Positions 17,851 to 25,821 of a stretch of 64,000 bases of DNA are shown piece after piece. The position numbers and the translations under genes were made by a program. Position 1 is the first letter of the stretch; each line of letters starts with the position of its first letter. Source of the stretch: JBLUOA01 sp048060095 (lineage in GTDB: Bacteria; Pseudomonadota; Alphaproteobacteria; Rhodobacterales; Rhodobacteraceae); the NCBI RefSeq assembly GCF_048060095.1, contig NZ_JBLUOA010000004.1, forward strand, positions 62,001 through 126,000. The letters are read 5' to 3'. The notes beneath the pieces were generated by a model. The model saw nothing but the letters and a program-made list of their open reading frames with translations, did not search any database and was not told the origin of the DNA.

Positions 17851-19739
17851 GCTGCACTGCCTTGACCTGCCAACGATCCCGCGCCGCCCCGCGCATCGCA
17901 TCGCCGGAGTCGGACACCGAACGCGAAGCGACCAAGATCGCGGACGAAGTTATCTCGGGCAGCCCCGTCACCGCACCGTCTGCGTCCGGCGGCTCTGGCG
18001 TCATTCACCGAGAATGCGCCGCCTGCGCCTCTGGCGGGCCAAAATGCGCGGATTGTGCCGAAGACGATGTGCTGCACCGCGACCACACCGGGCCTTCACC
18101 GACCTCCGGCGCTGCCGCGCAGACAGCCGCCAGCGCCCTGTCCGGCGGTGGCACACCTATGCCCCAAACCATGCGATCCTATTTTGAACCGCGCTTTGGC
18201 GCGGATCTGTCCGGCGTGCGTCTTCATACCAGCGGGCAGGCCGCCACCGCCGCCCGTGGCATCAACGCGCGGGCCTATGCGATGGGCCAAAACATCGGCT
18301 TTGCCCCCGGAGCGTACGCGCCCGAAACCGGCAAGGGCCGCAAACTGTTGGCGCATGAGATCACGCATACCTTGCAAGGCGACGGGCAGTTGCACCGGCA
18401 GGAGGATGATGAGGAGGAAGAGGCTGCGCCGACACCATCCCCGCCCTCCGCCCGGGTCGATACTTTTGAAGACGATTCCGGCGGTGGTGAAACCACTTTC
18501 GAGGAGCGCGTAGAAAACGCACCGACAGTGGTCGGCGACCACATTCAGGGCACGGTCAGACGGCTGGAACATGCACCGGCCAACGGTGATACGCCAGCCG
18601 AAACTTTCCCCGCCCACACCGCTTTCGTCGATTTTGACGGCGGGAATTGCAAGATCATTCTGCCCTACCGCTTCGCGTTTGAGCTTGCGGAAAACGACCC
18701 GCGCGGCACCAATTGTCAGGGCGATCCGGTGGATCAGGGTGGCATAGATCTGAACGAGATCGGACAACAATATGTCGATGCCATCAACGCCGAGATGAAC
18801 GACCAGTTCAAAATTCGGTTGAGCGGGTGCGAGCATGACTGCGCGGATCAGGACATTCCGATCGAGGTCCGCGCCTCGGTTGCCGAAAATGATGATGTGC
18901 CTGACAGGACAATCACTGTCGTCTCGCGCGGCGGTCGTGGGAATTCTAGAACGCTGTGCGCGGGTGATTTTGATCTGGGCTTTCCGGTGCACGAGGCCGG
19001 TCATCAGATACTGGGGCGCGGCGACGAATATCGAGAGGACAGTGCCTCGACCATTGCGCGCAAACCGCATACCGGGCGGAACGAACGGGTGCGCGACAAC
19101 TATGGCTGGCTGGGCGAACGCCACAACTTTGGCCGTTTCGCGGTGTTCCATGAACGCGATTTCCGCCATGTCCAAACCTTTATGCGCGCCGCGATGCCGG
19201 ATTGCGATGCGGAACTGGTGGGCGTGCCACAGATCAACATCAGCGTTCGCATTTTTGGCGTTGGGGGTCTGGGAACCATCGGTGGATCGTACGGAGTGCA
19301 GGGCGGCGGTGGTATCGATCTTGGCATTCCGCTGACCCGCGGGCGCGAGTGGCTGCTTCTGGTCGGAGCGCAGGCGGATTACCTGCGACAGCTTGAGGGG
19401 GATGAGCGCGAATTCGTGCTGGCGGGGATGCGACTAGGGCTGGAATATTCGCTTCAGGGCACCGACGTCAGCGGGCGGTTCTTCGGCGGCACCCGGTTTG
19501 GCGTATCGCGAGAGCTTGAAAGCCAGCGTGTGACTTTCGGCGATGAACCAGCGCCGACCTTCGGACCGCGAACCAGTGCGTTCGGCGAAGGCGAGATTGG
19601 TGCGGGAATTCTTGTGCCCGGCGGGGGCAGTGGCGCATTCACCGCTGATCTTCGGCTGCGGGGTGGCGGCGAAATATCAACAAATCCCGACGCGATCCGC
19701 TGGATCAACGTCGGCGTTTCACTCGGCGCGCGGTTCTAG
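17847..19739 (+). CDS. eCIS payload candidate: DUF4157 domain, M64-like metallopeptidase motif, beta-barrel-like tail
   Basis: 630 residues, no signal peptide. Order: N-terminal EREATKIADEV helix; a four-Cys knuckle (Cys57, 60, 67, 70); DUF4157/eCIS core domain about 105-178 with an LLAHEITHTLQ helix (HExxH at 170-174); an acidic linker; then VHEAGHQILGRGDEY (His382, Glu383, His386, Asp393), matching the HExGHxxxGxxDEY signature of M64-like zinc peptidases. Residues about 465-630 are Gly-rich alternating strands ending in Phe. DUF4157 is an established eCIS-associated domain often joined to toxins. Peptidase activity and membrane insertion are inferred. Confidence 0.8.
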   Translation: MSCTALTCQRSRAAPRIASPESDTEREATKIADEVISGSPVTAPSASGGSGVIHRECAACASGGPKCADCAEDDVLHRDHTGPSPTSGAAAQTAASALSGGGTPMPQTMRSYFEPRFGADLSGVRLHTSGQAATAARGINARAYAMGQNIGFAPGAYAPETGKGRKLLAHEITHTLQGDGQLHRQEDDEEEEAAPTPSPPSARVDTFEDDSGGGETTFEERVENAPTVVGDHIQGTVRRLEHAPANGDTPAETFPAHTAFVDFDGGNCKIILPYRFAFELAENDPRGTNCQGDPVDQGGIDLNEIGQQYVDAINAEMNDQFKIRLSGCEHDCADQDIPIEVRASVAENDDVPDRTITVVSRGGRGNSRTLCAGDFDLGFPVHEAGHQILGRGDEYREDSASTIARKPHTGRNERVRDNYGWLGERHNFGRFAVFHERDFRHVQTFMRAAMPDCDAELVGVPQINISVRIFGVGGLGTIGGSYGVQGGGGIDLGIPLTRGREWLLLVGAQADYLRQLEGDEREFVLAGMRLGLEYSLQGTDVSGRFFGGTRFGVSRELESQRVTFGDEPAPTFGPRTSAFGEGEIGAGILVPGGGSGAFTADLRLRGGGEISTNPDAIRWINVGVSLGARF

Positions 19740-19740
19740 G

Positions 19741-22176
19741 ATGACCACCGCAGCCGCTCAAACCGCGACCCCAGCCTCGCCGGTCAGCATCGCCGCCCCC
19801 GATAGCGTTGAGGAGCGCGAGGCCGACCGCATCGCGGACGCCGTTTTGCGCGGCTCCGATTTCTCCCCCGCCGGGCCGCCGACCGGCCCTCCGGCCATCC
19901 ACCGCCAATGCGCGTCCTGCGCGGCAGGCGGCCCGCCTTGTGCCGATTGTGCTGAGAAGGCCGAAACCCTGATGCTGAAACGCAGCGACGCCGGGCCAAC
20001 CCCGGTGGCCGGCGCTGGCACAGCGGCCGCGGTCGTTTCCAGCGGAGGCCGCCCGTTGCCCCACGCGACCCGAAGCTATTTCGAACCCCGCTTCGGAACC
20101 GACCTGTCAAACGTCCGCATCTACACCGACCCCACCGCCGGAGCCGCCGCGAAAAGCATCAATGCGCGCGCCTACGCGCTAGGGGATCACATCGCATTTG
20201 GGAAGGGGGCGTTTGCGCCGGAGACCGCGGGTGGCAAACGGCTGATCGCGCATGAACTGGCGCATGTGGTGAGCGAGCATGGCTCAACCTCGGTTTTTCG
20301 TAAGGGAGAGCCAAATACGGACGATGCTGAAACGACCGAAGAACCGACTGCTCCCGAATCCGTTGGCCAAGACAACACGGTGGAGACGAAACCGGACAGC
20401 GCGGGTGACGGAGAACCCCCTAACGAAGCTGAGCCCGACGTGACTCTCGTGCATGATCGGGTGGATCGCATTCTCGTCTCATGCAAGAATCGCCGTATCG
20501 CATTCGTGACGGCGGGCGCGACCTATATGTATCGGCTTACACGATGCAAAGATGCTCCTGCAGGGGTCTACATCGCCGATGTCACCCGGGATCGCGAGGC
20601 CAACAAGGTGCGTTTCGCAATACGTAAGAAAGAGGGCGAAGAGGGTGATAGCGCTGATCGTCCAAAGGTCGCATTTTCTGGGCGTTGGCAGGTCAAGCGC
20701 GGCCAGATCGACCCCGTTGACCTACTTCAGGAACAGGACACTGTCGAAATCCAATACGGTGCGAAGATTCCGGGTGCCGAAAAAACCAAAGAAAATCGCC
20801 GGGAATGCCTGCTGACGAAACCTCCGCAACAGATAGTGAAGCCCAACGGCGCAACCATAGATCTTGCCGACAAGTTGCCCAAGAAAAAGTTCGAAGTGGA
20901 ATGGGATCTTGCTGAATTTGGGCTGGCAGACCTTAACCTACGTGTCGGCGGTTCCGTGACTGCCGAAGCGGATTGGCACCATACGGCGGGTACGATCCGC
21001 GACATTTGCCTATCAAGTTCGGAAGGGGACGGCGGATATACCGGGCGAGCCAAATTCGACATCGAAGGTGGTGCCAAACTACGATTGGGTCTTGAAGGGT
21101 ATATCGAGGCCGGCATCGAACTATTGGAGTTGATAGACATCATCAATGTTGGCGGCCAATTGAACCTTGACGGGTCTGCCGAGGTTGCAGGGAAGATTTC
21201 AGCCCTGGCGGAAATTGCGTTCGACCCTAAGCGCCCGAAAGACGGCTTCCGTTTGCTGACCAACATCGATTTGTCGGCTGTCAGCAACATGGAGCTCGAC
21301 ATCTCTGCCGCGGCCGGTCTCGATGTTCTTGGCTTTCGCATTTTTGAGGCAGATTGGCCTGGGCTGTACGAAGCGAAGCGCGGATACGCGTGGACCGGAG
21401 GTTTGACTTTCGCGGACTCGTTCATTCCTGAGGTCGATCTGGGATCAGTGCGTCGTGCCAGTGCGGCCGAGATGATGAGTGGCGCAAAAAGCGGGCCGGG
21501 CGGCAAGAAATCCCGGCCTCGTCGTCGCAAATCCAGAGGGATTCCGATGTCGGCCATTATTCGGAGTGTTCTGGGTATTGGTGATGGTGATTTGCGTTAC
21601 AATGGCGAGTCTTGCGAAAAAGCATTACCACTTAGCTGGTTCAAGCCCAATTTCCTTTATCAAGACGCCGTCAGTTTCGATCGTTCGGTCAATCCGGGGG
21701 TCAACCCAATGTCAGTCGGGCGAACCGATGAACCCACACAGGTTAGCCACGACCCGGTTACGCCTAGATGGGGCGAGCAGATCACCGGGCCTTCGCCGGT
21801 CGGTGTAACGGAAGACAATTGGCCCGAAAACGGTGATTGGGCACGTTGTTTCCAGTATGTCGAGCCCGCGAAGAGCGGATCACCTCGAGCTGAGGCAAGC
21901 GCGTTCCGCGAATTGCTGCGCGGCCTGGGTCACGATGTCGATCCGATACAGGTCGATCACATCCGAGAACTTCAATTTGGCGGCGCGGATCGGTTTGACA
22001 ATGTCTGGCCGCTTGACCGACGTGCCAATATGAGTGCGGGTGCGCTTCACCGATCACAAATCCGCGCATATCGCACGTTGTTTGGGAATCTTAACGGCAA
22101 ATATTTCAGGATCGCCAGTATCGGGCTTGATCCAGATTTTGATCGCCCAGCCCTTCCACCGAAGCCAGAGGACTAG
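19741..22176 (+). CDS. eCIS payload candidate: DUF4157 domain with C-terminal HNH nuclease-like domain
   Basis: 811 residues from the ATG at 19741, one base after the previous stop; the frame is open upstream to 19543 but that lies inside the preceding gene. The N-terminus repeats the previous protein's design: EREADRIADAV, four Cys at 57, 60, 67 and 70, and a DUF4157 domain with HELAH at 171-175. A long beta-rich middle follows, then a basic run (residues 589-599) and a C-terminal HNH-like segment: VDHIRELQFGG (Asp739, His740), Asn754 in DNVWPL, and Asn763. This is the D-H...N...N layout of HNH toxins. No immunity gene follows. Confidence 0.8.
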   Translation: MTTAAAQTATPASPVSIAAPDSVEEREADRIADAVLRGSDFSPAGPPTGPPAIHRQCASCAAGGPPCADCAEKAETLMLKRSDAGPTPVAGAGTAAAVVSSGGRPLPHATRSYFEPRFGTDLSNVRIYTDPTAGAAAKSINARAYALGDHIAFGKGAFAPETAGGKRLIAHELAHVVSEHGSTSVFRKGEPNTDDAETTEEPTAPESVGQDNTVETKPDSAGDGEPPNEAEPDVTLVHDRVDRILVSCKNRRIAFVTAGATYMYRLTRCKDAPAGVYIADVTRDREANKVRFAIRKKEGEEGDSADRPKVAFSGRWQVKRGQIDPVDLLQEQDTVEIQYGAKIPGAEKTKENRRECLLTKPPQQIVKPNGATIDLADKLPKKKFEVEWDLAEFGLADLNLRVGGSVTAEADWHHTAGTIRDICLSSSEGDGGYTGRAKFDIEGGAKLRLGLEGYIEAGIELLELIDIINVGGQLNLDGSAEVAGKISALAEIAFDPKRPKDGFRLLTNIDLSAVSNMELDISAAAGLDVLGFRIFEADWPGLYEAKRGYAWTGGLTFADSFIPEVDLGSVRRASAAEMMSGAKSGPGGKKSRPRRRKSRGIPMSAIIRSVLGIGDGDLRYNGESCEKALPLSWFKPNFLYQDAVSFDRSVNPGVNPMSVGRTDEPTQVSHDPVTPRWGEQITGPSPVGVTEDNWPENGDWARCFQYVEPAKSGSPRAEASAFRELLRGLGHDVDPIQVDHIRELQFGGADRFDNVWPLDRRANMSAGALHRSQIRAYRTLFGNLNGKYFRIASIGLDPDFDRPALPPKPED

Positions 22177-22342
22177 AGATATCCAGCGCACGTAGGTGCC
22201 ATACTTTTTGGCAATTGCCCGAATTCCGCTCAATCCACCCAAACACTCGTCAAAGATAGGAAACAATCACAATCTATGGTAGACTTTACCCAATTATAAA
22301 AAAACGCATCATTTCAGACCCCGGGCAGTGTCAGGGGGGTAT
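22177..22342 (+). other. Gap between payload genes and the tube-associated gene
   Basis: 166 bases without a gene. It is AT-richer than its surroundings toward the 3' end (AATTATAAAAAAA around 22290-22305). No hairpin-plus-T-run terminator and no small open frame with a ribosome binding site was seen. It is the only sizeable gap inside the eCIS operon, so an internal promoter is possible but no clear -35/-10 pair is called. Confidence 0.4.
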
Positions 22343-22996
22343 ATGGCGTCCGCATTTCCGGGATCGCCTCGTGTTATGAAGGGCGGTCTTGTGGCGTATC
22401 AATTGCCCGAGCTTCTGCCCACCATCATCGTCTATCAATACAACCCCGAAGAGGTGCAACGCCAGCTTCGGCTGCGGGGGGGTGGCGGTGGCGGACGGGG
22501 GGATTCGAACCGCGTGAATGGGCCTCCAGACGAAACGATTAGCTTTACCGTCGATATCGACGCCGCCGATCAGTTGGAGGTGCCGTCAGAGAACGCGATT
22601 ACGATGGAAAACGGGTTGCATCCGGTCATCGCAGCGCTTGAGGGATTGCTTTATCCGCCCTATCCGCTCGTCATCGCGAACGAGGCGATGGCGCTTGCCG
22701 GATCGGCATTTATTCAGGGCGAACAAGCGCCATTGGTCTTGCTGGTTTGGGGGCCGAAGCGGGTGCTGCCAGTGCAGATCGACAGCATCTCGGTCCGCGA
22801 GCAGGCCTTTGACCAAAGCCTGAACCCGATCCGGGTGCAGGTTGAAATGTCGGCGCAGGTGCAATCATACCGCGACCTCGACATCACCAATCCGGGCTAT
22901 TGGGTCTATATGTCCGCCTTCACCCAGAAAGAGGTGATGGCGACGCTGAACACGCTTGGAAATCGAACGGGAATTCAAGGACTGCTGCCAATTTAA
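22343..22996 (+). CDS. CIS tube-associated protein (Afp7 N-terminal/gp53-like adaptor)
   Basis: 217 residues from ATG 22343; a GTG at 22328 is also in frame, but AGGGGGG lies just before the ATG. KGGLVAYQLPELLPT, then IVYQYNPEEVQRQLR, and later ITMENGLHPVIAALEGLLYPP are typical of the CIS tube protein family that joins the last tube ring to the hub in eCIS. A Gly-rich loop (LRGGGGGGRGD) interrupts the first sheet. The next gene encodes a LysM-like partner; in Afp these two parts are one protein, Afp7. Confidence 0.8.
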   Translation: MASAFPGSPRVMKGGLVAYQLPELLPTIIVYQYNPEEVQRQLRLRGGGGGGRGDSNRVNGPPDETISFTVDIDAADQLEVPSENAITMENGLHPVIAALEGLLYPPYPLVIANEAMALAGSAFIQGEQAPLVLLVWGPKRVLPVQIDSISVREQAFDQSLNPIRVQVEMSAQVQSYRDLDITNPGYWVYMSAFTQKEVMATLNTLGNRTGIQGLLPI

Positions 22997-23011
22997 TTAG
23001 AGGATATTGCC

Positions 23012-23302
23012 ATGTTTTTTCGCGGCTCTCGTTATGAATCCGTGCCGGATGCCGAATGGCAGGCGGCGGACGGGCGGGTGCTTCGCTACAAGCGGCGGCG
23101 GCTGATCCCTGAAACAAATCCGCCGCTTAGCACGGTCACCCGCGTTGGCGACCGGCCCGACCTTGTCGCGTTTCGCGTTCTGGGCGATCCGGAGTTGTTT
23201 TGGATGCTATGCGACGCCAACCGCGAACGCTGGCCCGCGCGCCTGACCGAAGAGGCGGGCGAAACCATCGCCGTGCCGGGGCCGGAGGTCGGCGGGCCAT
23301 GA
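23012..23302 (+). CDS. LysM-like baseplate protein (tail protein X / Afp7 C-terminal-like)
   Basis: 96 residues, with AGAGGA before the ATG. RVGDRPDLVAFRVLGDPELF followed by WMLCDAN is the LysM/tail-X pattern found at the end of Afp7 and in phage gpX and gp53. It is expected to sit between tube end and baseplate wedge. Its stop overlaps the next start (ATGATG at 23299-23304). Length is normal for a stand-alone LysM protein of this class. Confidence 0.8.
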   Translation: MFFRGSRYESVPDAEWQAADGRVLRYKRRRLIPETNPPLSTVTRVGDRPDLVAFRVLGDPELFWMLCDANRERWPARLTEEAGETIAVPGPEVGGP

Positions 23303-24432
23303 TGATCCCGCCGTCATATTTCACCGTGCAGGTCGGGTTCGCGCCGCTCCCCCCGCCATGGTTCCACGCCCTGCGCGAGATTGAGGTGGAAACGACAACC
23401 GGTCGCGCCTCGATCTTTCGGCTGCATTTCGATCTGTCGCGCAATGCATTTGGGGATTTCGACGCGCTTGCCATCGATCTGTTCCGCCCGCTTGTGCCGA
23501 TTACCATCCGCATCGCGGCGGGGCCGGGGATACCACTTGCGATCATCAATGGGTTCGTGGCGGACGGGCAGCTTGGCGCCAGCAACACGCCCGGCGCCTC
23601 GACCTACGAAGTTGTGGGCATGGATGCGCTTGGCACGATCATGGCGCATGTCGACGCGCCCTTTACGTGGCCCAATATGTCGGACGATGTGATCGCCACG
23701 GCGATCCTTGGTCGCTACGGGATGATCCCGGTCGTGACGCCAACACCGCCGATGCGGACGATGCTGGATACGACCACGACGCAGCGCGGCACGGATTCGG
23801 CCTTCCTGCAAAGCCTGGCGCGGCGCAATGGGTTCAACCTTTACCTGCAACCTGAACCGATTTCGGGCCGTGATATGGGGCATTTCCATCCGCCGCTGGT
23901 GCCACCCTTACCGCCGCAGGGGGTACTGTCGATTGATTTCGGGGCGCAGACGAACCTCGACAGCTTTTCGGTGACGAACGATATGCTCGGGCCGACGGGG
24001 GTTGTCGGGGCTAAGACCGATCCGCGCACCCGCGTGCCGATCCCCGTCGTCGCCCCTGTTGCCGCGGAAATGCCGATGGGGCTGGAACCTGCACTGAACC
24101 GCATCATCCCGCCGCCGATCGAATCCTCGCATGGCAGCGACTCCGCCAGCCCGGCCGAGGCGCAATACCTCGCCATGCAGCGCGCGACGCAAAGCGCCCG
24201 CACCATCCGTGCGACGGCTGAGGTCGATGGGCTGAAATACGCACGGCCCCTGTTTGCCGGCGTGCCGGTTCTGGTGCGCGGCGCGGGCCGGCAGAGCAGC
24301 GGACTTTATTTCGTAGAGAGCGTGACGCACCGCATTTCGCGTGACGAATACAAGCAATCGGTCGGCCTGTGGCGCAACGCCGTTGGCCTGACCGGGGCCG
24401 AGGTTTTTGTCGACCCGCTTGCAGCAGCTTAG
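23299..24432 (+). CDS. Baseplate hub protein (gp27/late control D-like)
   Basis: 377 residues from the ATG at 23299; an upstream in-frame start at 23200 lies inside the LysM gene and is rejected. The N-terminus (FTVQVGFAP, ATTGRASIFRLHFDLS-type strand) and YEVVGMDALGTIMAHVD, then SDAFLQSLARRNGFNLYL-type segment, match gp27/late-control-D hub proteins. It forms the trimeric hub that carries the spike. In Afp the hub and spike are one VgrG-like protein (Afp8); here they are separate adjacent genes, as in many environmental eCIS. Confidence 0.85.
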   Translation: MMIPPSYFTVQVGFAPLPPPWFHALREIEVETTTGRASIFRLHFDLSRNAFGDFDALAIDLFRPLVPITIRIAAGPGIPLAIINGFVADGQLGASNTPGASTYEVVGMDALGTIMAHVDAPFTWPNMSDDVIATAILGRYGMIPVVTPTPPMRTMLDTTTTQRGTDSAFLQSLARRNGFNLYLQPEPISGRDMGHFHPPLVPPLPPQGVLSIDFGAQTNLDSFSVTNDMLGPTGVVGAKTDPRTRVPIPVVAPVAAEMPMGLEPALNRIIPPPIESSHGSDSASPAEAQYLAMQRATQSARTIRATAEVDGLKYARPLFAGVPVLVRGAGRQSSGLYFVESVTHRISRDEYKQSVGLWRNAVGLTGAEVFVDPLAAA

Positions 24433-24445
24433 AAAGGAAGACGCG

Positions 24446-25147
24446 ATGCCCGATGGACCTGCGCAAACCCTTGATGACAAGGTTTTCGGCAAGCACAAAG
24501 GGACGGTCACCAATTCAACGGACCCGGAGCGGCGCGGACGGTTGCAGGCGCTTGTGCCAGAGGTTTTGGGCGCGGTGCCGACAGGCTGGGCGGAACCGTG
24601 CGTGCCCTATGCCGGGATCGGTGCGGGGTTTTTTTCGCTTCCCTTGCCGGGGGTCGGGGTCTGGATCGAATTTGAGGGCGGCGATGTCTCTCGCCCGATC
24701 TGGACGGGGTGTTATTGGGGGACCGGAGAGGCTCCGATGCCGCCGCCCGCCGGTCCGCTGGGCGATCAGACCAAGAAGATCTGGCGCTCCGACCTGGGGC
24801 TATCTGCGGTGCTGGATGACGCGACGCAAACGATGACGATGTCCGACGCGACCGGCGAAAACAAGGTTGAGATTTCGGTCGCGACCGGCACTGTCACGGT
24901 CAAGGGGCTGGCGCGTGTCGTACATGACGGGCAGGTCGTGCAGGTCGGCAGCGGGGCCGCCCCGCATCCGGGGGTCTTCGGCGATGCGTTGATGACCTAT
25001 CTTGGCCAGCTTGTCCTTGCCTTCAACACCCATTCCCATCCCGGTCAGCTTGCAGCAGCCGTGCTGCCGGTGACGCCCTCTCCGCCCGTCGCACCGATGC
25101 AACCACCGCCGCCTTCGCTGATTTCAACCAAGGTTTTTCTGGAGTAA
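24446..25147 (+). CDS. Central spike protein (gp5/VgrG OB-fold, baseplate assembly V-like)
   Basis: 233 residues from ATG 24446, preceded by GAAAGGAAG; the frame extends to 24407 but that overlaps the hub gene. KHKGTVTNSTDPERRGRLQA and LPLPGVGVWIEFEGGD then GCYWG are diagnostic of the gp5/VgrG OB-fold spike. The C-terminal part is a short beta-helix-like region ending in a HTHPG-type segment (FNTHSHPGQ) and a Pro-rich tail. No lysozyme domain and no separate PAAR tip gene is seen. Confidence 0.87.
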   Translation: MPDGPAQTLDDKVFGKHKGTVTNSTDPERRGRLQALVPEVLGAVPTGWAEPCVPYAGIGAGFFSLPLPGVGVWIEFEGGDVSRPIWTGCYWGTGEAPMPPPAGPLGDQTKKIWRSDLGLSAVLDDATQTMTMSDATGENKVEISVATGTVTVKGLARVVHDGQVVQVGSGAAPHPGVFGDALMTYLGQLVLAFNTHSHPGQLAAAVLPVTPSPPVAPMQPPPPSLISTKVFLE

Positions 25148-25150
25148 CGC

Positions 25151-25441
25151 ATGGCCGACACCCTCAGACCCGGCAACCTTAATATCGTTCCAACGGACTT
25201 CAGCGAGTTCGCGAATTCGATGGCTGAGGCGATGGAGGAAGAGCTTGACGATCTTCTTGCCCTCGACGGTCTGCCGCCGCTGGTGAAGGACGCGACGGAC
25301 AGGGGGGTGCGCGACCGCCGCCGCTTTATGATCGCCATCGCGCGGGGCGTGGTCCGACATCTGGTCGAACGGCACGAGGCGTTTGACATCAGACATGACG
25401 GCGACACGATCTATCCCGACATAGATGCGGAGCAACTCTGA
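25151..25441 (+). CDS. Small acidic eCIS operon protein
   Basis: 96 residues between spike and gp25 genes, GGAG before the ATG, stop overlapping the next ATG by one base. It is mostly helical and charged: an acidic first half (AMEEELDDLLAL) and a basic second half (RDRRRFMIAIARGVVRHL). No family recognised. Small proteins at this position are usual in this type of locus; a baseplate-stabilising or assembly role is inferred only from context. Confidence 0.6.
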   Translation: MADTLRPGNLNIVPTDFSEFANSMAEAMEEELDDLLALDGLPPLVKDATDRGVRDRRRFMIAIARGVVRHLVERHEAFDIRHDGDTIYPDIDAEQL

Positions 25442-25818
25442 TGCCCGCGCTTCCCGATCAGCTTGACTATCCCTTTGGGTTTGACCCCCGTGGGCGGTCG
25501 CGGCTGACCGGGGCGGGCGATCACGTGCGCGACCTGATCGAACAGGTGCTGTTCACCGCTCCGGGCGAACGGGTGAACCGGTCCGAATTCGGCACACCGA
25601 TCAATGATCTGGTTTTTGAGGGGCTATCCGACACGCTTGTTTCCACGACCGAGCAGATGGTGCACGGCGCACTGATCCGCTGGCTCGACACGCTGATTTC
25701 CGTGGAATCCGTCAATGTGGAAGCGGTCGATTCAAGCCTGACCGTGACCGTCATCTATGCCCTTCGCGGCGGCGATGACCGCCGCACCGACGTCTTTGAA
25801 CGCACGGCGGGAGGGTAG
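25441..25818 (+). CDS. Baseplate wedge protein (gp25/Afp9-like)
   Basis: 125 residues. PFGFDPRGRS, HVRDLIEQVLFTAPGERVNR and EFGTPINDLVFE form the gp25/W family pattern (the EPR-like GERVNR turn is present). gp25-like proteins link wedges to the first sheath ring and start sheath polymerisation. Length is normal. The next gene begins 3 bases after its stop with GGAGGG inside the end of this one. Confidence 0.9.
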   Translation: MPALPDQLDYPFGFDPRGRSRLTGAGDHVRDLIEQVLFTAPGERVNRSEFGTPINDLVFEGLSDTLVSTTEQMVHGALIRWLDTLISVESVNVEAVDSSLTVTVIYALRGGDDRRTDVFERTAGG

Positions 25819-25821
25819 CCA

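Noticed and set aside
19543..19740. Upstream extension of the HNH payload gene
   Set aside because: The 66 extra codons lie inside the preceding payload gene. ATG 19741 gives an N-terminus that aligns position by position with that of the previous protein.
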